Source: Clostridia bacterium
GTDB taxonomy: Bacteria; Bacillota; Clostridia; UBA1381
Direction of reading: 5' to 3'
NCBI GenBank assembly: GCA_017621875.1
Contig: JAGASE010000004.1
Location: 1-61,608 of the forward strand
DNA length: 61,608 nt
The first letter of the stretch is position 1, and the number at the start of each line of letters is the position of its first letter. Below are positions 29,620-38,304 of the stretch, in pieces. Made by a program: the position numbers and the translations under genes. A model generated the notes under the pieces. It was given only the letters and a program-made list of their open reading frames with translations, ran no database searches and was not told the origin of the DNA.

Positions 29620-30351
29620 ATGAGTATACATGTAAATCTTACAGAGGACGGAACAAAAAAATATCCGCTCCATAAGCACAGGCACTGGGAAATTATGTAC
29701 TACCTGCAGGGAGACGGATATCTTCGCACGCCCGAAAAAAACTATTCCTTCAGTCCGCAAACAATTATAATTGTACCTCCGGGCATAATACACGGCTCTG
29801 TATCGGAAAACGGTTTTAAAAACATATCTGTTGGCGGAAATTTTGGACATCTTTTGTATTTAGACAAGCCATACGTACTAAAAGACAATCAAAATCAGGA
29901 TGGTAAAACACTATCAGGTCTTATTCTCAATAATCAATACGGCAATAACGAATATCTTTCGAGCCTATGTATGACATACGTGCATTTTTTACTTCAAAAT
30001 CTGCAGACAGAAGACAGCATAAGCACCGCCGTAGAAAGAATCGTTTCCGAAATCACAGAAAATGCATTTGACCCTAATATAAAATTGACGGATTTTCTGA
30101 CAAAAAGCGGCTACGCGGAAGATTATATCCGCTCCCACTTTAAAAGTATTACCGGCTGTACTCCCACGCAATTTCTTACTAAAATAAGAATAGACCGAGC
30201 CTGCTTTCTCATCAACATATATGCAAATGCGTGCTCACTGTCACAGATAGCGGAGCAGTGCGGATATCTTGACTATGTGTACTTTTCAAAAAAATTTAAG
30301 CAGGTCATGAAGATGTCTCCGAAATCATATCGTGAGCTTATCAGAAAATGA
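29620..30351 (+). CDS. AraC-family transcriptional regulator
   Basis: A 243-residue regulator. The N-terminal cupin (HKHRHWEIMYYLQGDG, later VPPGIIHG, residues about 15-60) should bind a sugar ligand. The C-terminal double helix-turn-helix (about 145-240) ends with the conserved CGYLDYVYFSKKFKQVMKMSPKSYRE. Divergent from the GH5-EamA pair, which it probably activates through the inverted repeat at 29550. The ribosome site is weak (GGTGAT). Confidence 0.93.
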   Translation: MSIHVNLTEDGTKKYPLHKHRHWEIMYYLQGDGYLRTPEKNYSFSPQTIIIVPPGIIHGSVSENGFKNISVGGNFGHLLYLDKPYVLKDNQNQDGKTLSGLILNNQYGNNEYLSSLCMTYVHFLLQNLQTEDSISTAVERIVSEITENAFDPNIKLTDFLTKSGYAEDYIRSHFKSITGCTPTQFLTKIRIDRACFLINIYANACSLSQIAEQCGYLDYVYFSKKFKQVMKMSPKSYRELIRK

Positions 30352-30389
30352 CTGCTTAAATACCTCATAAGCCGGACTTCATCAGTCAT

Positions 30390-30422
30390 AAAAAAACCGC
30401 TTGCCGTAAAACAAGCGGTTTT
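30390..30422 (-). terminator. Terminator of the rhamnose mutarotase gene
   Basis: An 11-bp stem (30393-30403 with 30412-30422). The best T-run, seven bases, is on the minus strand; the plus side has four, so it may also stop the araC transcript. Confidence 0.85.
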
Positions 30423-30430
30423 AATATAAA

Positions 30431-30745
30431 TCACGGGTGATAAAACACCTGCTTCAAAAGCGGCTGTGCTCCCGTTACCGGGTCCTTTTCCATAACAAGT
30501 ATGTCCTTCATGTATTCGTCCCATTTTTTCACAACCTCGCTCTCACGCTGAACCTTTGATGCGTACTCAATACTTTCGCACTCATAATATCCGAACAGCT
30601 CATCGCCCGTATTCCAGATTGTGTAGTTATGAATACCCGATTCGTTAAGCACCTGCGTCATCTCAGGCCAGATTTCATCGTGACGTCTTACGTATTCATC
30701 AAGTTTTCCCGGCACAATACGTGCTTTCCATGCATATCTTTCCAT
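30431..30745 (-). CDS. rhaM: L-rhamnose mutarotase
   Basis: Interconverts the alpha and beta anomers of L-rhamnose. The protein (104 residues) starts MERYAWKARIVPGKLDEY and keeps the family HDEIWPEM, HNYTIW and GYYECE segments of the dimeric alpha/beta fold. The ATG at 30745 follows GGGAG; a frame start at 30760 lies before this site. Other rhamnose genes are not in the window, so it is an orphan. Its closeness to a carbohydrate pocket (GH5, AraC, EamA) suggests that rhamnose-containing glycans may be the theme. Confidence 0.9.
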   Translation of the reverse strand: MERYAWKARIVPGKLDEYVRRHDEIWPEMTQVLNESGIHNYTIWNTGDELFGYYECESIEYASKVQRESEVVKKWDEYMKDILVMEKDPVTGAQPLLKQVFYHP

Positions 30746-30770
30746 ATTAATATCTCCCATCTTATTTGAT

Positions 30771-30798
30771 AAAAACCGACGAAATATCGTCGGTTTTT
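30771..30798 (-). terminator. Terminator of uraA-pyrR
   Basis: A 12-bp perfect stem (30771-30782 with 30787-30798) with a T-run on the minus strand, after pyrR. Confidence 0.9.
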
Positions 30799-30834
30799 AC
30801 CGGTTATGCATTTTTATCAAGTCTTTTGTATATG

Positions 30835-31386
<552 letters not shown>

Positions 31387-31400
31387 TTACCTCATGGATT

Positions 31401-32846
31401 TTATTCTGCAGCATCTTCTGCTTCCTCAGCAGCAACCTCTTCCTCAACCTCTGCAGTTTCCTCTGCAGCGGTCTCCGGCTCAATTTCTTCGGCTTCCTCA
31501 GCTACTGCCTTCGGCTCATCATCTGCTATAAGAAGATTTGTGAGTATACCCACAATCAAAGCTGTTGCAATGCTTGTAATCTCGATTGCACCCAATTTAA
31601 GTGTAAGTCCGCCGATACCTGTAACCAGTATTGCACTTACCACAAACAAATTCTTTGATTCACCAAGGTCAACGTTCTGCAGCATCTTAAGACCGCTTAC
31701 TGCGATAAAACCGTAAAGAGCCACACAGATACCACCTACTACGCATGCCGGAATTGTGTTTACAAATTCAACAAACGGCGTAAAGAAGGAGAGTATCATT
31801 GCAAAAATAGCTGTCAGAATAATTGTTGAAACCGACGCATTGCCTGTTATTGCAACACAGCCTACGCTTTCGCCATAGGTTGTGTTCGGGCAGCCGCCGA
31901 ATACTGAGCCTACGAATGAGCCGATACCGTCACCTAAAAGTGTACGTGTAAGACCCGGATCCTTAATCAAATCTCTGCCGATAACAGAGCTTAAATTCTT
32001 ATGGTCTGCAATATGCTCGGCAAGCACAACAAATGCTACCGGTGCAAACAGCACTGCAATCTGCGATACTCCTGCAAGACCGCCCAAAGGCTCTAATCCT
32101 TCCTTCCATGCGTCTACTACCATAAACTCCGGAATCTTTATAAAGCTTTCAAGGCTCAAGTTCTTAAAGTTATCAATAAGCGGAGAATAATCCACAATCT
32201 GCAGATACGGAATTGACGCAATGTTGCCTATAATTGTGAACAGAGATGCAACTGCGTAACCAACACCTACACCAATGATAAACGGAATCAGCTTTGCATT
32301 TTTGCTGCCCTTAACAGACGCAAGTACAGTTGCAGCAAAAGCAATCAAGCCGCACAAAATAGCGACCAGATTATATTCTCCTACCGATGTATTATTAATA
32401 TTACCTACCGCCGATGAACAAAGGCTAAGTCCGATTAAAGCAACGGTCGGTCCGATAATAACCGGCGGCAAAAGCTTGTCTACCCAACGAGTACCGACAG
32501 CCTTAACAATCAGTGCAATAATTACATAAACCAGTGCCGCAAATACCGCACCTAAAATAATTCCGAAATAACCAAACGCACATGCACCTGCAAGCGGTGA
32601 AATGAATGCAAAGGAGCTTCCCAAAAATACAGGGCTTTTCTTTTTTGTACAAAAAACGTAAACCAGTGTACCTGCACCTGCACCGAAAAGTGCTGCAGCC
32701 TGATTCATCATTTCCGTTCCCGAAATGTTGTTTACCAAGGTAGGCACTAAAAGTGTCGCTGCGATAATCGCCAAAAGCTGCTGTATCGCAAAAACAACAT
32801 TCGCTTTAAATTTCGGCTTGTCTTCAACATCGTAAATAAGTTTCAT
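31401..32846 (-). CDS. uraA: Uracil permease (NCS2 family)
   Basis: Proton-coupled uracil importer. The 481-residue protein has about 14 membrane helices and the NCS2 features (SSFAFISPL, then GGCPNTTYGESVGC). The pyrR neighbour and the leader signals support uracil over other nucleobases. The ATG at 32846 has AAAGGA seven bases upstream; the frame runs on to 32936 through the leader hairpin, which should not be counted. The C terminus bears an unusual 40-residue tail rich in Glu and Ala after the last helix. Confidence 0.92.
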   Translation of the reverse strand: MKLIYDVEDKPKFKANVVFAIQQLLAIIAATLLVPTLVNNISGTEMMNQAAALFGAGAGTLVYVFCTKKKSPVFLGSSFAFISPLAGACAFGYFGIILGAVFAALVYVIIALIVKAVGTRWVDKLLPPVIIGPTVALIGLSLCSSAVGNINNTSVGEYNLVAILCGLIAFAATVLASVKGSKNAKLIPFIIGVGVGYAVASLFTIIGNIASIPYLQIVDYSPLIDNFKNLSLESFIKIPEFMVVDAWKEGLEPLGGLAGVSQIAVLFAPVAFVVLAEHIADHKNLSSVIGRDLIKDPGLTRTLLGDGIGSFVGSVFGGCPNTTYGESVGCVAITGNASVSTIILTAIFAMILSFFTPFVEFVNTIPACVVGGICVALYGFIAVSGLKMLQNVDLGESKNLFVVSAILVTGIGGLTLKLGAIEITSIATALIVGILTNLLIADDEPKAVAEEAEEIEPETAAEETAEVEEEVAAEEAEDAAE

Positions 32847-32906
32847 TTTTTTCATCCTTTCTAAAGTAAAAATATACCCTTTCGTGTTTTTGTATGAAAA
32901 TAAATC

Positions 32907-32941
32907 AAAAAGTGCCTTATCTGCAGAAACAGACAAGGCAC
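32907..32941 (-). terminator. Attenuator terminator in the uraA-pyrR leader
   Basis: A 10-bp stem with one mismatch (GTGCCTTGTC with GATAAGGCAC on the minus strand) followed by five T residues, 61 bases before the uraA start. Because it lies between promoter and gene it must be conditional. Confidence 0.85.
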
Positions 32942-32962
32942 AGCTGTATTTATCATAATTTC

Positions 32963-32993
32963 TCTTGTCGATGTCACTGCATCAGATTAAAGA
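32963..32993 (-). promoter_or_regulatory. PyrR-binding loop in the uraA-pyrR leader
   Basis: A hairpin with a CAGTGA apical loop, a four-pair upper stem (GATG/CATC), an internal bulge and a TCTT/AAGA lower stem. The loop fits the CNGNGA core of known PyrR anti-antiterminators. Together with the downstream terminator it explains pyrimidine control of the operon. Confidence 0.75.
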
Positions 32994-33012
32994 TTTGTTT
33001 TCGTACTATTTT

Positions 33013-33041
33013 ACTATACCACAAGTTTCGACATTTGTAAA
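33013..33041 (-). promoter_or_regulatory. Promoter of uraA-pyrR
   Basis: Minus-strand TTTACA (33036-33041), 17 bases, TATAGT (33013-33018). Confidence 0.7.
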
Positions 33042-33056
33042 TACCCTAATACGAAA

Positions 33057-34829
33057 TTATTTTTCTTCATCAATAATACTGATTGCAAGCTCCGAAAGCT
33101 GAGCTTCATCAACAGGTCCGGGAGCACTTGACATAAGCTCGGACGCATTCTGCACCTTCGGGAAGGCGGTAACGTCTTTAAGACTATCCGCTCCGCACAT
33201 AATCATCGCCAGACGGTCAAGACCTATGCCACAGCCGCCATGCGGTGCTGCACCGTATTTATACGCCTCAACCAGAAATCCGAATTTTGCCTCGATTTCC
33301 TCGTCGGTAAGTCCCAACGCCTCAAACATTCTCTGCTGAAGCTCATAATCGGTAATTCTGATAGAGCCGCTCGAAAGCTCGGTACCGTTTAAAACAAGGT
33401 CATAAGCCTTTGCAATAACCTTTTCGGGGTTTGTGTCAAGATACTGTATGCACTCGTCCATCGGCATTGTGAACGGATGATGCATTGCGTCCCAGTTTCC
33501 TGTTTCCTCATTAAATTCAAAGAACGGGAACTCTGTAATCCACAGGAAGTTATAGCCTTCAGGGATAATATCAAGCTGCTTTGCAACCTTCAGTCTGAGT
33601 GCTCCCAAGGTGGGCAGCACAACCTTATCCTTATCTGCCACAAACAGTACCAAATCGCCCTTTTCTGCACCCAATCGGCTAAGAATTGCGTCAAGCTCGT
33701 CCTTTTCCATAAATTTTGCAAAAGAACAGTTTGGCTCGTCCTCAACCCAACGCACATACGCAAGACCCTTTGCACCGATTCCGCGTACAAACTCGGTAAG
33801 GCGGTCAATTTCCTTTCTGGTGTAAACCGAAACGGCATTTTTAGCGACAATGGCACGAACCGAGCCGCCGGCTGCAATCGCAGAGGTGAATACTCCAAAG
33901 CCGCAGTCCTTTACCATATCTGAAATATTCTGAATTTCCATACCAAAGCGTGTATCCGGCTTATCCGAACCATAACGCTCCATAGCTTCGCGGTAGGTAA
34001 GTCTTGGAAGCGGAAGCGGAATTTCCTTATCCAGAACCTCTTTAAACAGTGTGCCCACAAAGCCCTCAACCATGCTTAAAATATCCTCTACCTCAACAAA
34101 GGACATTTCAAGGTCGATTTGTGTAAATTCAGGCTGTCTGTCCGCTCTTAAATCCTCGTCGCGGAAGCAGCGTGCAAGCTGAATATATCTGTCAAAGCCC
34201 GCAATCATCAAAAGCTGCTTATAAATCTGCGGTGACTGCGGCAATGCATAGAATTTTCCGTGATGCACACGCGACGGCACAAGGTAATCTCTCGCACCCT
34301 CGGGAGTTGATTTCATCATCATCGGCGTTTCTATCTCAATAAAGCCGTTATCCACAAAGTAATCTCTTGCCACCTTTGCGATTTTACTTCGCATCATAAT
34401 ATTATCTGCAAGCGGCTTTCTTCTCAAATCCAGATATCTGTATTTCAGCCTTAGCTCCTCGTTTACGTTGGTTTCGTCCGTAATCTCAAACGGAGGAGTC
34501 TGTGCCTTTGCAAGCACACGCAGGTCATCAACAAAAATTTCTATATTTCCTGTTTTTATAGCTGCATTTTTGCTTTCACGTTCTCTAACAACGCCCTTTG
34601 CCATAAGCACGTATTCGCTGTGGCAGCCTGCCGCCTTTTCAAAAATCTCCCTATTGGTTGTATCGTCAAATGCAAGCTGAACAATACCCGTTCTGTCACG
34701 CAAATCTATAAAAATCAGCGTTCCCATATCGCGTATTTTCTGCACATATCCGCCTACAACAACGGTATTTCCTATTCCTTCCACCTCGCCGCAGTAATGC
34801 GTGCGTTTAAGGCCCTTCATTGTATCCAT
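33057..34829 (-). CDS. aspS: Aspartyl-tRNA synthetase (bacterial type)
   Basis: Charges tRNA-Asp. The 590 residues show the N-terminal OB anticodon domain (VVVGGYVQKIRDMGTLIFID), class II motif 2 (RCFRDEDLRADRQPEFTQID), the bacterial GAD insertion between motifs 2 and 3, and motif 3 (GGCGIGLDRLAMI). The start has AAAGGA upstream. Whether it also charges tRNA-Asn cannot be decided from the sequence. It is downstream of hisS on the same strand, a common pairing, but separated here by a hairpin cluster. Confidence 0.97.
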   Translation of the reverse strand: MDTMKGLKRTHYCGEVEGIGNTVVVGGYVQKIRDMGTLIFIDLRDRTGIVQLAFDDTTNREIFEKAAGCHSEYVLMAKGVVRERESKNAAIKTGNIEIFVDDLRVLAKAQTPPFEITDETNVNEELRLKYRYLDLRRKPLADNIMMRSKIAKVARDYFVDNGFIEIETPMMMKSTPEGARDYLVPSRVHHGKFYALPQSPQIYKQLLMIAGFDRYIQLARCFRDEDLRADRQPEFTQIDLEMSFVEVEDILSMVEGFVGTLFKEVLDKEIPLPLPRLTYREAMERYGSDKPDTRFGMEIQNISDMVKDCGFGVFTSAIAAGGSVRAIVAKNAVSVYTRKEIDRLTEFVRGIGAKGLAYVRWVEDEPNCSFAKFMEKDELDAILSRLGAEKGDLVLFVADKDKVVLPTLGALRLKVAKQLDIIPEGYNFLWITEFPFFEFNEETGNWDAMHHPFTMPMDECIQYLDTNPEKVIAKAYDLVLNGTELSSGSIRITDYELQQRMFEALGLTDEEIEAKFGFLVEAYKYGAAPHGGCGIGLDRLAMIMCGADSLKDVTAFPKVQNASELMSSAPGPVDEAQLSELAISIIDEEK

Positions 34830-34879
34830 TTGTATTCATTCCTTTCCCGAAATCATTAGTTATATTAATCCTATTTTTC

Positions 34880-35032
34880 AAGAAAAGCAGCTTCGCTGCA
34901 CACCTGCGGTGGGCAAGATGCATCATTGCTTTTCTTATGCCCATATGCATTTCGGCAAAGCCGAAAATTTTGCATAGGCATTAAATCAACACTTTTATAT
35001 AATAGGAAATCGCAATTTCCTATTATATAAAA
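34880..35032. repeat. Cluster of three hairpins between hisS and aspS
   Basis: Three nested or serial inverted repeats fill the gap: 34880-34889 with 34927-34936 (10 bp, containing a small GCAGC/GCTGC hairpin), a bulged one at 34937-34981, and an 18-bp perfect one at 34993-35010 with 35015-35032 that overlaps the hisS stop codon. They may be palindromic repeat elements or mRNA processing structures; none has a clean T-run on the minus strand. Confidence 0.65.
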
Positions 35033-36264
35033 AATTCCGCAATTTTATCCAGCTCCCATTCCTGCTGCTCGCCGGATTCCATATTTTTAAGCCTGATTTT
35101 TCCCGTTTCAATCTCATTATCACCCAAAACCAGCGTAAATTTAGAACCGATTTTATCGGAATATTTCATCTGCGGCTTTAAGCCTCTGCCGATGTGGTCG
35201 GTTTCCACCTTAACTCCGGCTTTTCTCAAATTAAACGCAATGGTCTGTGCCGCCTCGGCTGCAGTCTCACCTAAAGGTGCGATATAAAGGTCGGGCTTTG
35301 TTTCGTCGGGTATTTCCACGCCGTTTGCCTCAAGTCTTAAAAGCAAACGCTCAATTCCCAGTCCGAAGCCGATTGCAGGAGTTTTATCTCCGCCAAATTC
35401 CTCCACAAGACCATCATATCTTCCGCCTCCGCATACGGTGAACGGTCCCGAAATTATCTCGAACACCGTCTTTGTATAGTAATCAAGACCTCTTACAATT
35501 CCGTTATCCACGCTGTAGGAAATGCCCATATTTTCAAGTGCTTTTTTAAAGCTTTCAAAGTGCTCGCGGCAATCCTCGCAGATATAGTCCAAAAGTCTCG
35601 GTGCGTCCTTTGCAATGCTTTGGCAGATTTCCGACTTGCAATCTAAAATTCTGAGCGGATTTCGGTCAAAACGCGTTTTGCAGGTTTCACAAAATTCATC
35701 ATATTTCGGACGCAGATATTCCTTTAAAATTTCATTGTATTTTTTGCGGCACTCTGGGCAGCCGATGCTGTTGATGTTGACCGACAAATCGGCAAGTCCT
35801 GCATTCGTAAGGAAGGTCACAGCCAGTGCCACAACCTCTGCGTCAATAGACGGACCCTTTGAGCCATACGCTTCAATGCCGAACTGGTGAAACTCGCGAA
35901 GTCGTCCCTTCTGCTTATTCTCATAACGGAAGCAGGGCAGATTATACCACATCTTAAGCGGCAAAACTCCCGAATAAAGATTGTTTTCAAGATAGCATCT
36001 TGCAACCGACGCCGTACCCTCCGGGCGAAGCGTAACGCTTCTTCCGCCCTTATCGTTAAAGGTATACATCTGCTTTTCCACAACGTCGGTGGTATCGCCC
36101 ACGCCGCGTTCAAAAAGCTCTGTGTGCTCAAAGGTCGGCACGCGAATTTCCTTATATCCGAAATTATCGCATACCTCCTTGAATTTCTTTTCAAGATACT
36201 GCCACTTGTAACTGTCCTGCGGCAGCAAGTCCTCTGTACCCTTAGGTGCTTTGGTAATTAACAT
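35023..36264 (-). CDS. hisS: Histidyl-tRNA synthetase
   Basis: Charges tRNA-His. The 413 residues start MLITKAPKGTEDLLP and contain class II motif 2 (RPEGTASVARCYLEN), the histidine-binding RGLDYYTKTVFE, motif 3 (GFGLGIERLLL) and a C-terminal anticodon domain (KPQMKYSDKIGS). The ATG at 36264 follows AGGAG; the frame is open to 36339 but no better site occurs. The zinc-like CxxC pairs CPEC/CETC/CEDC (about residues 150-240 region) are an insertion in the middle domain. Confidence 0.96.
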   Translation of the reverse strand: MLITKAPKGTEDLLPQDSYKWQYLEKKFKEVCDNFGYKEIRVPTFEHTELFERGVGDTTDVVEKQMYTFNDKGGRSVTLRPEGTASVARCYLENNLYSGVLPLKMWYNLPCFRYENKQKGRLREFHQFGIEAYGSKGPSIDAEVVALAVTFLTNAGLADLSVNINSIGCPECRKKYNEILKEYLRPKYDEFCETCKTRFDRNPLRILDCKSEICQSIAKDAPRLLDYICEDCREHFESFKKALENMGISYSVDNGIVRGLDYYTKTVFEIISGPFTVCGGGRYDGLVEEFGGDKTPAIGFGLGIERLLLRLEANGVEIPDETKPDLYIAPLGETAAEAAQTIAFNLRKAGVKVETDHIGRGLKPQMKYSDKIGSKFTLVLGDNEIETGKIRLKNMESGEQQEWELDKIAEFFI

Positions 36265-36298
36265 AATTTTTATCACTCCTATTTTTGCATACATATCT

Positions 36299-36327
36299 AT
36301 TTTATTCTTTTCGCACAGCATTGTCAA
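36299..36327 (-). promoter_or_regulatory. Promoter of hisS-aspS
   Basis: Minus-strand TTGACA (36322-36327), 17 bases, TAAAAT (36299-36304). No T-box leader is present between it and hisS. Confidence 0.8.
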
Positions 36328-36376
36328 GAAAAAACACACTTTATTTTACAATAATGCTACATTTTTCATGTTTTAC

Positions 36377-36405
36377 TTGATAATGTATGTAAATTATCGT
36401 ATAAT
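36377..36405 (+). promoter_or_regulatory. Promoter of the SpoVB-like gene
   Basis: TTGATA (36377-36382), 17 bases, TATAAT (36400-36405). Confidence 0.75.
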
Positions 36406-36480
36406 ATAGGATATAATTTATTAAAAATTACAAAACGTGCCGTATACAGCTATGACACGCTTTACGTTAAGGAGAAAGCT

Positions 36481-38205
36481 ATGGGCAGAACCGAAAAGAA
36501 AAAATCCTTTATGATAAATGTCGCAATAGTTATGTTCTCGCAGATAGCGGTAAAGCTTTTAGGAATGGTTTACCGTGTTGTGATTACCAATATCAGCGGC
36601 TTCGGCGACTTGGGAAACGGCTATTTGAACTCAGGCTATCAGGTATATACGCTGCTGCTTGCAGTTTCGTCAATAGGAATACCCAACGCTATCGCCAAAA
36701 TGACCTCGGAGAGAAACGCCGTCGGCGACTACCGCGGTGCACACAAGATTTTTAAATCCGCATTTTTACTTTTTGCGGCAATCGGTCTTTTTGCTTCTGC
36801 ACTTTTATACTTCGGTGCGGACTTTATCGCATTTTCGGTTATCCGTATGCCCGGCACGCAGTATGTTTTAAAATGCCTCGCACCGTCTATTTTGTTTGTT
36901 TGCCTGTCCTCGGTTATCCGCGGATATTTCACAGGTATGGAAAATATGAAGGCCACAAGCACCTCACAGGTTTTAGAGCAATTTTACAAATGTCTTTTTA
37001 CGGTTGTAATCGTGTACTCGCTCGCTGCGTTTCCGCAGATTCTGTCCGCAATTTTAAATGTTGCAGAAGATGACGCCGAACGCCGTGCGGCATTTATGGC
37101 GTCGGGTGCCCAGATTGCAACAACCATTTCAACCATTTTGAGCTTTCTTTATCTTGTATTTTTTTACAATAAGCGAAGAAAGGCTATTATCGAAAAAATC
37201 GGCTCATCAGATGCTCCTACCATAGTAAAGCCGCTTGGGCAGATGTTCAAAAGCATTCTGATGATTTCAATACCGATTTCGCTCGGTTCAATCATTTCTG
37301 CAGTAAACCGTCTTATTGATACTGCAACCATTACACGAGGCATTGAGATTGCCTTCCGCGAGCTTATTCCTGCCTACGGAAACACCGCGGCAATAGCAAA
37401 TCCGACTCTTGAACAGCTCAGCCGAGAGGCGGCACGTCTTTCGGGACAGCTCGGAAAAAGCGATACGCTTATAAACCTGCCGCTTTCAATCAACATTGCA
37501 TTTTCCACCGTGCTTGTTCCTGTAATTGCAGGTGCATTAAAAAAAGGTGACCAAAAAACAGCCTCGGACAAGATTTCATATTCACTTATGATTTCTGTAC
37601 TGATTGCACTTCCGTGTGCAATCGGATACATCGCTCTTGCAAAGCCGATTTACGGACTTTTATACCCGAACGCACAGCTTGGCTATGACCTTTTGCAGAT
37701 AAGTGCGATAGCAATGATTTTCACAGCCCTCAATCAGACGCTTTCCGGCTCGCTCCAGGGCGTGGGAAAGGTTTTTACACCTGCAACCGGTCTGCTGCTC
37801 GGCTGTATTGTAAAATTCATATTGAACGTTTTGCTTATCCGCCGTCCCGAAATCAACATTTACGGAGCACCGATAAGCTCGATTGTATGTCAGATTATTT
37901 CCTTTGCATACAGCTTTTCGGTTTTGAGAAAGCAGGTAGCTGTTAAAATCAGTGCTGCAAAATATGTGATAAAGCCGCTTATTTCCGCTGTTTTGATGGG
38001 TATTTCGGCATATATCGTTCACGCCGGTATTATGCTTATATTTGCAAATAATCTGATTGCGATAATAGCAGCAATCGCAGTTGCCGTAGTCGTATATTTT
38101 GCCGCAGTCTTCCTTTTAAAAATTTTAAACGAAGACGAGGTGCGGCAGCTCCCTTACGGAAGCAAGCTTTTAATTATACTGAAAAAAGCAGGTTTTTATA
38201 AATAA
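36481..38205 (+). CDS. SpoVB/MurJ-type lipid flippase (MOP superfamily)
   Basis: A 574-residue protein with about 14 membrane helices, in the polysaccharide-export/MurJ branch of the MOP superfamily. The beginning (SFMINVAIVMFSQIAVKLLGMVYR, here abbreviated) and SIGIPNAIAKMTSERNA are typical of stage V sporulation protein B, needed for cortex peptidoglycan in Bacillus, and related lipid-II flippases. It has its own vegetative-type promoter, so a general peptidoglycan role is as likely as a sporulation one. An AAGGAGA site precedes the ATG. Confidence 0.88.
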   Translation: MGRTEKKKSFMINVAIVMFSQIAVKLLGMVYRVVITNISGFGDLGNGYLNSGYQVYTLLLAVSSIGIPNAIAKMTSERNAVGDYRGAHKIFKSAFLLFAAIGLFASALLYFGADFIAFSVIRMPGTQYVLKCLAPSILFVCLSSVIRGYFTGMENMKATSTSQVLEQFYKCLFTVVIVYSLAAFPQILSAILNVAEDDAERRAAFMASGAQIATTISTILSFLYLVFFYNKRRKAIIEKIGSSDAPTIVKPLGQMFKSILMISIPISLGSIISAVNRLIDTATITRGIEIAFRELIPAYGNTAAIANPTLEQLSREAARLSGQLGKSDTLINLPLSINIAFSTVLVPVIAGALKKGDQKTASDKISYSLMISVLIALPCAIGYIALAKPIYGLLYPNAQLGYDLLQISAIAMIFTALNQTLSGSLQGVGKVFTPATGLLLGCIVKFILNVLLIRRPEINIYGAPISSIVCQIISFAYSFSVLRKQVAVKISAAKYVIKPLISAVLMGISAYIVHAGIMLIFANNLIAIIAAIAVAVVVYFAAVFLLKILNEDEVRQLPYGSKLLIILKKAGFYK

Positions 38206-38206
38206 T

Positions 38207-38235
38207 TTGACATTTATAAAAATATTTGATATATT
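38207..38235 (+). promoter_or_regulatory. Promoter of the CNNM/CBS gene
   Basis: Perfect TTGACA (38207-38212), 17 bases, TATATT (38230-38235). Confidence 0.8.
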
Positions 38236-38304
38236 ATATCATAGTCGCAGGGTGCGGTATAAAAAATAAACTAATATATTTTTACTTATGAAAGGATGAT
38301 GATT

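Noticed and set aside
32847..32936. N-terminal extension of the uracil permease
   Set aside because: It reads through the attenuator hairpin; the ATG at 32846 has the ribosome site.
36265..36480. T-box leader before hisS
   Set aside because: The conserved T-box antiterminator sequence is absent and the leader is too short.
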